Assembly (NCBI GenBank): GCA_030653385.1
Contig: JAURZM010000033.1
Coordinates: forward strand, 62,001-126,000
DNA from: Rubrivivax sp.
GTDB lineage: Bacteria; Pseudomonadota; Gammaproteobacteria; Burkholderiales; Burkholderiaceae_C
Reading direction: 5' to 3'
Length of the DNA: 64,000 nucleotides
A program made the position numbers and the translations under genes. The notes beneath the pieces were generated by a model that had not been told where the DNA came from, did no database searches, and worked only from the letters and a program-made list of their open reading frames with translations. Positions 54,826-63,439 of this stretch are shown piece by piece (position 1 is the first letter of the stretch; every line of letters begins with the position of its first letter).

Positions 54826-55352
54826 GGGGTCGGACTGTCCTGCGGGCCGTCGATTGAAGCCGGCTCACGCCCGCGCAGCAGGAAGGCCAGCTTCCAGACA
54901 TAACGTGCGATGACGGCCACCGCGAAGACGATGTAGATCGAGTACATCCAGTCGAAGCGGATCTTCAGGTAGGAGCTGCTCTCGACCTTCATGAAGCTGA
55001 CATAGTCGTAGGCGGCGGGCAGCGACATCGCAAACAGCACGACGATGGCCACCGCGGCGACGATGCCCAAGCCGATGCGGGTGCGCCGCCCGACGGCCTG
55101 GGTCAGCATGTCGATGCGGATCTCATCTTCGTCTTTCAGCACGAAGGCCGCGCCCCACAGCACCAGCCACAGCCAGGCGGCCACCGACAGGTCCGAAGTC
55201 CAGCCGACCGGAAAATTGAAGGCGTAGCGGAAGACGATCTGGATCAGGAAGCCGACGAAAATCACGGCCAGCAACAAGGCGGCAACGGCCTCGGCCACCT
55301 TGTGGGCCCGACGGGCCAGCGTGCGCAGGGGATGGGGTGCGGGCATCGGCAT
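54822..55352 (-). CDS. TRAP transporter small permease, DctQ family
   Basis: 176 residues with four membrane helices, including VAEAVAALLLAVIFVGFLIQIVFRYAFN and the conserved WTSDLSVAAWLWLVLWGAAFVLKD (here split by the helix boundary). Partner of the DctM subunit, with which it overlaps by four bases. A perfect 9-bp inverted repeat lies between this gene and dctP. Confidence 0.9.
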   Translation of the reverse strand: MPMPAPHPLRTLARRAHKVAEAVAALLLAVIFVGFLIQIVFRYAFNFPVGWTSDLSVAAWLWLVLWGAAFVLKDEDEIRIDMLTQAVGRRTRIGLGIVAAVAIVVLFAMSLPAAYDYVSFMKVESSSYLKIRFDWMYSIYIVFAVAVIARYVWKLAFLLRGREPASIDGPQDSPTP

Positions 55353-55379
55353 ATCCCGGTGGACTGCGGTTCTGCGGCA

Positions 55380-55398
55380 CCGCCGGCCAGGCCGGCGG
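55380..55398 (-). other. Hairpin between dctP and dctQ of the second TRAP operon
   Basis: Perfect inverted repeat CCGCCGGCC (55380-55388), A, GGCCGGCGG (55390-55398), folding as a 7-bp stem with a 5-base loop. It lies 9 bases after the dctP stop in transcription direction. There is no U-run and the operon continues, so a stabilising role for the binding-protein mRNA is likely. Confidence 0.65.
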
Positions 55399-55407
55399 CT
55401 GCCGAGA

Positions 55408-56394
55408 TCACCTCATGGCGTTGATTTTGTCGACCATGCCGATCGGCCAGTTTTTCGCTTCGTCCGACGCCAGATAGACCTTCTGCGCGTGCTCGCGGAA
55501 TGCCGCGATGTTGGGCACGTAGACGTCCAGGCCCGCTTGGCGGAAACCGTCGGCCAGCGCTGCTTCGCGCTTGGTGTGCTCGGCCGCGCTCCAGGCAATG
55601 GCCTTGTCGGCGGCCGCCTGCACCTTGGCCTGCTGCGCGGGCGACATGGCCTGCCAGGTCTTCAGATTGATGGTGAGCAGGTCGAAGGCCACCAGGTGCG
55701 AAGTCAGCACGATCTGCGACATCACCTCGTTGAACTTCATGTTCTGCACGTTGGGCAACGGGTTGTCCTGGCCGTCGATGGCGCCGGTCTGCAAGCCCGT
55801 GTAAGTCTCGGCGTAGGCCATCGGCGTCGGGTTGGCACCCAGCGACCGGCCCAGCAGCTGCCAGGCGTCGCCCGGTGGCATGCGCAGCTTGACGCCGGCC
55901 AGGTCGGCCGGCGTGGCCACCTTCTTCTTGGCTTTCAGGCCCACCTGGCGTGTGCCGAAGAAGGTGGGGCCCAGGATCTTCACCTTGACCTGGTCTTCGA
56001 CCATCTTCTTCATCTGCGCACCCAGGTCGCTGGCGAAGAAGCTGTTCAGGTGGTTGGCGTCGCGAAAGAGGTAGGCCGAGGTCAGGATCGACCAGGCCGG
56101 CACCTGCTTGGAGAAGTCCTGCGGCGCGATATTGCCTATCTCGAGGTTGTCGCGCTGCAGAGCCACGAGTTCGGTGCCCTGCTTGAACAGCGTCGAATTC
56201 AGGAAAGGCTCGACCTTGAAGTCGGGCTCGATGTCCTTGGCAAAGCGCTGCATCATCTCGGCGCGAATGTCCTTGTCGGAGAACACCGCGGCAAAACGCA
56301 AGGGCTTGGCCTGGGCCCAGGCTGGCAGCAGCGGCGAAGCAGCCAGCGCGGCCGCGCCGGCTAGCGCGACGCGGCGAGAAATGTCATGGCTCAT
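55408..56394 (-). CDS. TRAP transporter solute-binding protein, DctP family
   Basis: 328 residues with a signal peptide of Tat-like form (SRRVALAGAAALAASPLLPAWAQ). Mature start KPLRFAAVFSDKDIRAEMMQRF; VKLRMPPGDAWQLLGRSLGANPTPM carries the carboxylate-binding Arg; TGLQTGAIDGQDNPLPN is the family selectivity loop. Expected to bind a hydroxycarboxylic acid such as quinate or shikimate given the cluster. Its start overlaps the aroQ stop by four bases (ATGA, 56391-56394). Confidence 0.93.
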   Translation of the reverse strand: MSHDISRRVALAGAAALAASPLLPAWAQAKPLRFAAVFSDKDIRAEMMQRFAKDIEPDFKVEPFLNSTLFKQGTELVALQRDNLEIGNIAPQDFSKQVPAWSILTSAYLFRDANHLNSFFASDLGAQMKKMVEDQVKVKILGPTFFGTRQVGLKAKKKVATPADLAGVKLRMPPGDAWQLLGRSLGANPTPMAYAETYTGLQTGAIDGQDNPLPNVQNMKFNEVMSQIVLTSHLVAFDLLTINLKTWQAMSPAQQAKVQAAADKAIAWSAAEHTKREAALADGFRQAGLDVYVPNIAAFREHAQKVYLASDEAKNWPIGMVDKINAMR

Positions 56395-56870
56395 GGGTTG
56401 GTCTCCTTCGGGGTGGAACGGGGTTCGGCAGCTTGTTCGGCGGCCAGTTCGGCGATGGCCCGCAAGGCGACGGTGTACGAGCGCCAGCCCAGGCCCTGCA
56501 CGGTGCCGCGCACGGCGGGCGAGATGATCGAATGGGCGCGCCAGGACTCGCGCGCCGCGATGTTGCTCATGTGCACTTCCAGCACCGGGAAGGGCATGGC
56601 CTTGATGGCGTCGTGCAGCGGCACGCCGTGCTGCGTGAGCCCGGCCGGGTTGACCAGCGCGCCCTGCACACGGTCGATGTTGTCGTGCAGCTTGTCGATC
56701 AGCGCACCTTCATGATTGGACTGGAAACACTCCAGAGACACGCCCAGTTCCTGCGCCAGCGAGTGCAGGCGCTCGTTGATCTGCGCCAGCGTGGTCGTGC
56801 CGTAGATGTGGGGCTCCCGGCGGCCGAACAGGTTGAGATTCGGCCCATGCAGGACCAGCAACTGGATCAT
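56391..56870 (-). CDS. aroQ: 3-dehydroquinate dehydratase, type II
   Basis: 159 residues from ATG 56870 (MIQLLVLHGPNLNLFG); a longer frame to 56945 would run into the operator. Signature features: LHGPNLNLFGRREPHIYG with catalytic Arg and Tyr, FQSNHEGALIDKLH, LVNPAGLTQHGVPLHDAI, EVHMSNIAARESWR with catalytic His, and a C-terminal GLGWRSYTVAL. It interconverts 3-dehydroquinate and 3-dehydroshikimate. Its place at the head of a TRAP/AroE-like operon opposite an IclR regulator points to a catabolic copy. Confidence 0.95.
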   Translation of the reverse strand: MIQLLVLHGPNLNLFGRREPHIYGTTTLAQINERLHSLAQELGVSLECFQSNHEGALIDKLHDNIDRVQGALVNPAGLTQHGVPLHDAIKAMPFPVLEVHMSNIAARESWRAHSIISPAVRGTVQGLGWRSYTVALRAIAELAAEQAAEPRSTPKETNP

Positions 56871-56929
56871 GGCGGTGTCGTTGCAGCGACTGGCTGCACC
56901 TTTCAGCGAACACCGGCATCCTAACATTG

Positions 56930-56953
56930 TGGAAAGTGTTTCCATTATGGAAA
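56930..56953. promoter_or_regulatory. IclR-type operator with three alternating half-sites
   Basis: TGGAAA (56930-56935), 3 bases, TTTCCA (56939-56944), 3 bases, TGGAAA (56948-56953). The first pair reads TGGAAA-N3-TTTCCA, the E. coli IclR-box pattern; the third half-site repeats it with the same spacing, as known for PcaU/PobR-type IclR proteins. It lies between the divergent aroQ operon and the iclR-type gene. Confidence 0.85.
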
Positions 56954-56984
56954 CTACTCACACAATTCGCTAGCATGCGGGCAC

Positions 56985-57773
56985 ATGAGCAGCCTTCTCG
57001 AACGTGGCATCCGGGTGCTGGAATTGCTGGCCGGCCACCCCGAAGGACTGGCCCTGTCGGCCATCGCCACGGCCGGCAGCATGCCGCTGAGTGCCACGCA
57101 CCGGCTGCTGAGTGAGCTGGTGCGCGTGGGTTATGTGCGCCAGCTGCGCGGCCAGGGCGACTACGTGCTGACCATCAAGCTGGTGTCGCTGGGCCTGTCC
57201 TTCCTGAGCGCATCGGGCATGGTCGACGTCGCCCAGCCTTCGCTGGATGCGCTGGCCGAAACCTCGCGCGAACTGGTGCGGTTGGCCATCGTCGACGGTG
57301 ACGAACTGGTCTTCGTGGCCAAGGCCCAAGGCGCCACACGCGGGCTGCGCTACGACCCGGACATGGGCCTGTCGGTGAACCTGTCGTGCAGCGCCGCCGG
57401 CCATGCCTGGATGTCCACGCTCAGCGACGACGCCGCGCTGGCCCTGGTGGCCAAGCAGGGCCTCGGTGACCCCAGTCAACACGGGCCCCGCGCGCCGACC
57501 AGCATCTCGGCGGTGCTGGGCCTCGTGCGCGCGGCGCGTCGCCGTGGCTACGCGATGATCAGCGACATGTTTGCGCCGGCTATGGCGTCCATGGCAGCGC
57601 CGGTGGTCTACCGCGGCACCACCCTGGGCGTGGTCACGATAGCCGGGCCAATGGTGCGACTGAGCGAAGCACGCATGGTCGAGCTCAGCGACGCCCTGCT
57701 GCAGACGGCCGAAGCCGTGGCGGGCCTCAGCCTGTCGTCTGCGCTGCTGCGCAAGCGTGTCGGGGCCGGTTGA
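56985..57773 (+). CDS. IclR family transcriptional regulator
   Basis: 262 residues. N-terminal winged helix-turn-helix (RGIRVLELLAGHPEGLALSAIAT, MPLSATHRLLSELVRVGYVRQL) and C-terminal effector domain (MVDVAQPSLDALAETSRELVRL, SCSAAGHAWMSTLSD, RRRGYAMISDMFAPAMASMAAPV, LGVVTIAGP). Many IclR members control aromatic or quinate catabolism. Divergent from aroQ with the operator between, so it should regulate the aroQ-dctPQM-aroE operon and itself. Confidence 0.93.
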   Translation: MSSLLERGIRVLELLAGHPEGLALSAIATAGSMPLSATHRLLSELVRVGYVRQLRGQGDYVLTIKLVSLGLSFLSASGMVDVAQPSLDALAETSRELVRLAIVDGDELVFVAKAQGATRGLRYDPDMGLSVNLSCSAAGHAWMSTLSDDAALALVAKQGLGDPSQHGPRAPTSISAVLGLVRAARRRGYAMISDMFAPAMASMAAPVVYRGTTLGVVTIAGPMVRLSEARMVELSDALLQTAEAVAGLSLSSALLRKRVGAG

Positions 57774-57903
57774 GGCTGGCTGACACGGCAAACGGCTCAG
57801 GGTTCGGGCATGGACTCGCCACCGCTGCGGCCGCAACGCACGCTGGCCGCGGGCCGCGGGCCGGCGGGCCGGCGGGCGGTTCACCGAAGCACGTGCGCGG
57901 GGG

Positions 57904-60765
57904 TTACCGGCCCACGAGGGATGCCGAGTACCCAGCCGCCCAGGGTGCTGCTGATGGGCCTGCCGGCATGGCCTTTCTGCTGGCCAGCCAGACTTTGAGC
58001 TGCAGGGCAGACGCTTGCTGAATGCGCCGGGCTTCTGCAGCGGGCCACTGCCGCAGAATCTCGTCTGCGCCTCCCGACACCAATTGCTGGCTGTCTCGCG
58101 TGAAATGCAACGCATGCACCGCGCCACGATGCCCTTCGTAGCTGGCCAGCTCGGCCAGGTCACCGGCGTCACGCAGGGAAACGGTCCCGGTCAATCCGCC
58201 CACCGCCAACATGCTCTCGTCGGGGGAAAGTGCAATGGCATCCGCCAGCAAACCGGGTTCCTCGACGACGACCTTGCCGCTGCTGTCCAGCACGCACACG
58301 CCGCCCCCGCGCAGGGCAGAAACCACCTGCTGCGCTCGCAGTTTGCCCACCAGGAACTGCACCGGGCTGTCGCCGCACCGGGACATGAATCGGCGCAACC
58401 GGGTTTCCATGTCGAAGCCCACGATCGAACCGTCCTCGAATCCGACATAGGCGACTCGGCCGAAGACCGCGACCGCACTGGCGCCTTTTCGCGCCAGGTT
58501 CAGCCGGACGGACTTTCCACCACGCTTGAAGAGCACAAGCTGTCCATCGGGGGTGGCCGCTGCCAGCACCTTGCCCGATCGTTCAAGTGCCATCAGCGGT
58601 TTGGCGTCGGGCGACTCCAGTGCAGACAGCTGGCTTGAGACGTCCTGGTCGATCTGGCCCCACAACTTGGCATGGCTGAACGCCTGCACCTTGAACGTCG
58701 AGGTTCTGGCCAGGTCCAGGGACTCGATCAATCGCACGGACATCTGCCCTTCGGTCAAGGGCCGAGACCCCTTGGGCGCGCGGCGCAGACGCAGAACACG
58801 CTGTCGCTGGTCCCACGTCGAAACGATGGCGGCCTGCTCGTCGATGACCCGGATGTCGGAGATCGAGTTTCGTTGCGTGGCCGCCAACATCTGGGGACTC
58901 GGCACAAAACCATGTGCCGGCACGGCAACGCCCGTGGGTTCGACGCGCCAGATCACCAAGCGCCCGTCAGCGCCGCCCGAAACCAGCAGACTGCCACCCG
59001 CGTTGAAGGCCAGTGCGTTGACAGCGCCCTGGTGCGCGGCACTCTTGGCCACCAGTTTCTGCGAGCGCACGTCGTAGAGCGATACCGTCTTGTCACTGCC
59101 GGCAACCGCCAGGTATTGGCCGGAGGGGTCGAAGGAAACGGCAAACAGATGGCCGGCCAACTCGGCAATCGTCGATTGCTGGCGCATGACCTGGTCGACG
59201 AGCTGCAACTTGCCCCCCGCCCCGAATCCGATGAAGCGGTTGTCGGCACTGACATCGATCGCGTACACCCACGACTCCACCCGCGCCGGCCGGTCGCAGC
59301 CCTGGTCGGGCAGCTTGCAGGCCCAGACGTAGGAGCTGGACCCACCCCAGAAGACGTGGTCTGACTGTCGAGTGAAGGCGGTGCCCTGCACGCTGCCTGC
59401 ATGGTTGTGCTGAAGGGCCCAGACGGTGTCGCCCTTGCCATCCAGCACCACCACACCGCCGGGCTGCGTCAGCCCGATGAGCAGCCGGCTTCCGTCGGGC
59501 GAGTGGCGCACCGAGAGGATGGCCTGGTCAAAGGTGCGCGACCCGAGCTGCCTGCCGCTTTCCGGGTCCAGGTCAACCAGGCGTCCGTCCTTCAGGCCCG
59601 CGGACAGCCGCCTGGAATGGCTTGAGTAGGACAAGCCATTGACGGCGGACCCCAGGTCCAAGGTCCAGCCCTTGCGCGTGCCTTCCAGGTCCACCAGTGT
59701 CAGGCGCCCCGCGGTATCACCTGCGACCACTCGGCGCGGGTCCACAAAAGCCATGGCGGTGATGCCCGCCCGCGCGACACCCGCACCGGCGGCTGATTGC
59801 CACTGCGCAGCAAAGGCCAGCGGCAGGCCGACCGAGTCGACCAGTCCGGCACGCGCAAGTGGTGTGTCGACGATCTCGAAGGCCTGGGCAAACCAGTGTT
59901 GTGCCTGGAAACGGTCCCCCGAAAGCGCCGCACGCTGGCCCCGTTGAACGTAACTGTCGGCCTGGTTGCGCGCCGCCTCCCTGGCGTTGAGCTCGGCGAT
60001 TTCGCGCTGCCGCTGACCTTCCTGGGCCTCATGGTCCGCGCGCGCTTTCTGCAGGGCAGCCTGGGCGCTTTCGGTGGCAGCCTGGGCTTCGGCGGTGGCT
60101 GACTGGGCCTTGGCGGTGTTGGCCAACTCACGTTGCACGTACCACGCGCCCGCAGCGGTGGAGAGCAAAGCCAGCACACCCAGCGATGCGGCCATGGCCG
60201 CCAGCCGCCGCCGCCGCCTGCGTTCTTCGTGCCACGGAACGAGGACCCGGACGTCCGTCTGCGCCAGTTGCGCAATGACCCGTACCAGTTCCACCTGCTC
60301 GGTTCGCCCGATGCGCCTGGACTTGGCCAGGCCCCGCAGGTCAGCGTACCGGCTCTCCACCCCCAGCAGCTGGCGCACATCCTGTGCCTGGCCTTGCAGC
60401 AGCACCGCCAGGATGGCGTGGGGTCGGGTGGCAAAGGCGGCAAGCTCTTGACGCACCCATGGCGAAGCCAGCGCCGACGGCGAAACACAAACAATGAGGT
60501 AGCGGGACCGCGTCAACGCTTCGCTCAGCTCTTGCGGCAAGCTACCGGTTCGGATGTCGGTGTCGTCCCTGAAGATCCGCAGCGTCCTGCGCTGGGCACC
60601 AGGTTCTGCTGGCAGCCGATAGTCTTCGATGAACTCCTGGACGAGACGAACGGAATTGCGGTCGATGTGGCTGTAGCTCAAGAAGCCGTCAAGACCTTCG
60701 AGCTGCGCCTCCTGTGCTGGTGAATCCACGCGTGAAACCGTGAGTGATGGGTCCGGATTTGCCAA
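57904..60765 (-). CDS. TIR domain-transmembrane-coiled coil-WD40 repeat protein
   Basis: 953 residues. Residues about 25-165 are a TIR domain: GLDGFLSYSHIDRNSVRLV, LRIFRDDTDIRTGSLP, RYLIVCVSPSALASPWVRQEL, with the Glu of WVRQEL (residue 107) at the NADase catalytic position. A basic patch ERRRRRRLA and one membrane helix (about 187-208) follow, then a coiled coil (about 215-265, Ala/Gln/Glu-rich), then 8-14 WD40-like blades to about 930 (for example SDKTVSLYDVRSQ, GGADGRLVIWRV, GGADEILRQW). The start is TTG 60765 with AGGTG 6 bases upstream; GTG 60729 is an alternative. Membrane-tethered sensor-effector architecture suggests immunity or signalling. It is flanked by its own short gaps and no obvious partner gene. 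Confidence 0.88.
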   Translation of the reverse strand: MANPDPSLTVSRVDSPAQEAQLEGLDGFLSYSHIDRNSVRLVQEFIEDYRLPAEPGAQRRTLRIFRDDTDIRTGSLPQELSEALTRSRYLIVCVSPSALASPWVRQELAAFATRPHAILAVLLQGQAQDVRQLLGVESRYADLRGLAKSRRIGRTEQVELVRVIAQLAQTDVRVLVPWHEERRRRRRLAAMAASLGVLALLSTAAGAWYVQRELANTAKAQSATAEAQAATESAQAALQKARADHEAQEGQRQREIAELNAREAARNQADSYVQRGQRAALSGDRFQAQHWFAQAFEIVDTPLARAGLVDSVGLPLAFAAQWQSAAGAGVARAGITAMAFVDPRRVVAGDTAGRLTLVDLEGTRKGWTLDLGSAVNGLSYSSHSRRLSAGLKDGRLVDLDPESGRQLGSRTFDQAILSVRHSPDGSRLLIGLTQPGGVVVLDGKGDTVWALQHNHAGSVQGTAFTRQSDHVFWGGSSSYVWACKLPDQGCDRPARVESWVYAIDVSADNRFIGFGAGGKLQLVDQVMRQQSTIAELAGHLFAVSFDPSGQYLAVAGSDKTVSLYDVRSQKLVAKSAAHQGAVNALAFNAGGSLLVSGGADGRLVIWRVEPTGVAVPAHGFVPSPQMLAATQRNSISDIRVIDEQAAIVSTWDQRQRVLRLRRAPKGSRPLTEGQMSVRLIESLDLARTSTFKVQAFSHAKLWGQIDQDVSSQLSALESPDAKPLMALERSGKVLAAATPDGQLVLFKRGGKSVRLNLARKGASAVAVFGRVAYVGFEDGSIVGFDMETRLRRFMSRCGDSPVQFLVGKLRAQQVVSALRGGGVCVLDSSGKVVVEEPGLLADAIALSPDESMLAVGGLTGTVSLRDAGDLAELASYEGHRGAVHALHFTRDSQQLVSGGADEILRQWPAAEARRIQQASALQLKVWLASRKAMPAGPSAAPWAAGYSASLVGR

Positions 60766-60842
60766 TCATTGCACCTCACAGAAGACACTGCAGGCCAGCC
60801 CGCGAACCGCCAAGGGCCGGGGCGGCTGGGGGCAGGCTCCCG

Positions 60843-61733
60843 CTAAGAGCGTGCCGTCGACACAAGCACATCGGCGTCACCTTCAGCGAGCACACGCTGG
60901 GTCACGCTGCCCAGCAGCAGGTCTTCGGTGACCGACTGGCCGTGTTTGCCCAGCACCACCAGGTCGCAGTCGCGCGCCTGTTCCAGTTCGATCAGGCGTT
61001 GCCAGGCCTCGCCTTCCACCACACAGGGTTCCCAGTGGCCCGGCTTCAGGTCGGCGCTGCGCGCCAGCTCATGCACCCGCTGCAGCGCCTCGGCACGGGC
61101 CAGCTCGCGGTAGTGGTCCACCGTGGCCAGGTCCACGCCAGCAAAACGCAGCTTTTCTTCGAAGGGCACCTGGTAGACGCTGGTCAGCACGATGTGCGCG
61201 TGGGGGGCCACCTCGTGCACCAGCGCCAGCGACTTCCCCGACCAGGCCGAAAAATCCACCGCCACCAGGGCCCGCCGGTAGGCTTGGTGCGGTGTTTGCC
61301 GCACCACCAGCAGCGGCAGCTGGGTGCGGCGCAGCAGCCGCTCTGATGTGCTGCCCAGCGCCAGCCGCCGCACGAAACCGATGCCCCTGACCCCCAGCAC
61401 CAACAACGAAGCCTGTTGCTCCGCCGCCTCGCGCAACAGCTCGTCCAGCACCGGGCCGCTGCTGGACACCGTGCGCACGGGCACCTTGTGTGTCGCCTGC
61501 AGGCTGGTGGCCAGGGCCTGCAGCTGCTGCTCGACTTCGGCTTGCAGGTGTGCCTCGGCCGCATGGCCCTGGCCCAGCCACTGGCGCAGCGCCTGTAGCG
61601 GTGCGGCCGCCTGCACGTGCATCAAGGTCAAGGATGCACCGGTTTCATGGGCCAGGCCTGCGGCACGCTCGGCGGCGTGGCGGGCGGAGTCTGAAAAGTC
61701 GGTGGCGGCCAGCAGGGTGCGGGGTGCGTTCAT
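60843..61733 (-). CDS. Universal stress protein, tandem Usp domains
   Basis: 296 residues from ATG 61733 (MNAPRTLLAATDFSDSAR). Two Usp domains, about 1-140 and 150-296. The first ends LLVLGVRGIGFVRRLALGSTSERLLRR and the second DLVVLGKHGQSVTEDLLLGSVTQRVL, both with the G-x2-G-x9-G(S/T) ATP-binding pattern (split here by loops). Cytosolic. Its start overlaps the Kef-type antiporter stop by four bases (ATGA), so expression is coupled to ion transport. Confidence 0.9.
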   Translation of the reverse strand: MNAPRTLLAATDFSDSARHAAERAAGLAHETGASLTLMHVQAAAPLQALRQWLGQGHAAEAHLQAEVEQQLQALATSLQATHKVPVRTVSSSGPVLDELLREAAEQQASLLVLGVRGIGFVRRLALGSTSERLLRRTQLPLLVVRQTPHQAYRRALVAVDFSAWSGKSLALVHEVAPHAHIVLTSVYQVPFEEKLRFAGVDLATVDHYRELARAEALQRVHELARSADLKPGHWEPCVVEGEAWQRLIELEQARDCDLVVLGKHGQSVTEDLLLGSVTQRVLAEGDADVLVSTARS

Positions 61734-63421
61734 GCTCTGTGCTCCTGTTGAAGGATGTCGGACGCCAGTCGGCTGGCGGCAAAGTCGGCGGCGTCGTCGA
61801 AGGGGCTCAGCACCTGCGACACACCGGCAGCGGCCAGCGCCCGGCCGTGCACCGGGTCGCGCACGGCGCCCACCACCTGGCCGGCAAAGCCCACTTCTTT
61901 CAAGGCATGCAACAGCGCGCGGTTGGATTCCCATTGCGGAAAGGTCGTGATCACCCAGCGCACCTCGCGCAGCGGCAGTGTGGCCAGGAACTCGGGGTCT
62001 TCGCCATCACCGAACAAGACCGGCAGCTTGCGCGCTTGCAGGGCACGCACGGCCTCGGGGTCGAAGTCGACACCCACCGCCACCACGCCGGCGCTGCGCA
62101 GCTGCTCGAAGAGCCGGGTGCCGTAACGGCCCAGCCCGAAGACGATGACCTGGGTCGGCGTGTCGCCGCCCTTGGCCCGCTCGGCCGCCAGTTCGCGGAA
62201 GGGCGAACGCCGCTGGAAGATGTCCAGCGCGCCCGACAGGCGTTCGTACAGCGGCTGTGAATACAGGATCATGTAGGTCGAGACGGTGATCGTGATCAGC
62301 CCCACCAGCGTGGTCAGGCCCAGCGCCTGCACACCCACATGGCCCAGCGTGATGCCCATGGCCACGAAAACGATCGAAAACTCGCTGATCTGCGCCACCG
62401 TCAGACCGGCCAGGAAACTGGTGCGCTTGCGGTAGCCCATGAAGCCCATGATGGCCATCACGATGAGCGGGTTGCCGATCAGCACAAACAGCGACAGCAC
62501 CAATGCCGGCCAGAGTTCGGCACCGAGCGTCGAAAAGTCGAGCTTGGCGCCGAGGTCGATGAAAAAGAACAGCAGCAGGAAGTCGCGGATGCCGGTCAGC
62601 CGCGCGTTCATGGCCTCGCGGTAAGGGGTGGACGCCAGCGAAAAACCGGCCAGGAAAGCGCCGGCCTCTTTGCTGAAGCCGGCCCATTCACCCAGCGCCG
62701 CCAGCGCCACGCCCCAGGCAATGGCAAACACCAGCAGCAGTTCCTGCGAACGGGCCATCGCGGCCACCACACGCGGCAGCACCCAGCGCATCAGCACGGC
62801 CAGGGCAGCGGCGGCCAGCGTCAAGCGCCACGTCAGCGACCAGAGCACGTCGAGCCAGCCGCTGTGGGCCGCGCTGCCTTCCGCACCCACTTCCGCGCCG
62901 GTGCCCCGCATGGCGCTCATGGCCATCATCGCCACCACCACCGCCAGGTCCTGCACGATCAGGAAACCCACCGCGATGCGGCCATGCAGGCTGTCGAGTT
63001 CGCGTTTGTCGGACAGCAGTTTGACGATGATGATGGTGCTGGAAAACGTCAGCGCCACGGCCACGTAGAGTGCTTCGACCATGCCCTTGCCCAGCAACAG
63101 CACCAGGCCGAAGCCGATGACGATGGTGAAGGTCAGTTGGCCGAGCCCGGTGGCCAGCGCGACCGGCCCGATGTGGCGCACGTGGTGCAGGTCCAGCTTC
63201 AGGCCCACGGCAAACAGCAGCACCGCCACGCCCACCTGGGCCAGCAGGTCGATGGGGTCGTGCGCCGTCACCAGGCCGAAGACGGCAGGACCCACCGCGA
63301 TGCCCACCACGATGTAAGCAATGAGCACCGGCTGGCGCAGGCGCACGAACACCGCACCGGCCAGCGCGCACAGCAGCAGCAGCAGCGCGATCTCGGCAAA
63401 GGGGCCCAGGTTGGCGTGCAT
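61730..63421 (-). CDS. Kef-type cation:proton antiporter with RCK (TrkA-N) domain
   Basis: 563 residues. About 12 membrane helices form the CPA2 antiporter (VLIAYIVVGIAVGPAVFGL, VAVLLFAVGLKLDLHHVRHIG, TFSSTIIIVKLLSDKREL, FLAGFSLAST). A cytosolic TrkA-N domain from about residue 415 begins VIVFGLGRYGTRLFEQL, a nucleotide-binding Rossmann fold, but the protein lacks the second TrkA-C domain. It exchanges K+ or Na+ for H+ for pH or stress control. Operon with a Usp protein downstream and a Na+/Ca2+ exchanger gene 18 bases upstream. Confidence 0.9.
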   Translation of the reverse strand: MHANLGPFAEIALLLLLCALAGAVFVRLRQPVLIAYIVVGIAVGPAVFGLVTAHDPIDLLAQVGVAVLLFAVGLKLDLHHVRHIGPVALATGLGQLTFTIVIGFGLVLLLGKGMVEALYVAVALTFSSTIIIVKLLSDKRELDSLHGRIAVGFLIVQDLAVVVAMMAMSAMRGTGAEVGAEGSAAHSGWLDVLWSLTWRLTLAAAALAVLMRWVLPRVVAAMARSQELLLVFAIAWGVALAALGEWAGFSKEAGAFLAGFSLASTPYREAMNARLTGIRDFLLLFFFIDLGAKLDFSTLGAELWPALVLSLFVLIGNPLIVMAIMGFMGYRKRTSFLAGLTVAQISEFSIVFVAMGITLGHVGVQALGLTTLVGLITITVSTYMILYSQPLYERLSGALDIFQRRSPFRELAAERAKGGDTPTQVIVFGLGRYGTRLFEQLRSAGVVAVGVDFDPEAVRALQARKLPVLFGDGEDPEFLATLPLREVRWVITTFPQWESNRALLHALKEVGFAGQVVGAVRDPVHGRALAAAGVSQVLSPFDDAADFAASRLASDILQQEHRA

Positions 63422-63439
63422 GCCGATGTCTCTCGCGCT

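Noticed and set aside
57904..60765. TIR-WD40 gene as part of a defence island or mobile element
   Set aside because: No integrase, transposase, tRNA, direct repeats or other defence genes flank it, and the neighbouring genes are ordinary chromosomal ion-transport and stress genes.
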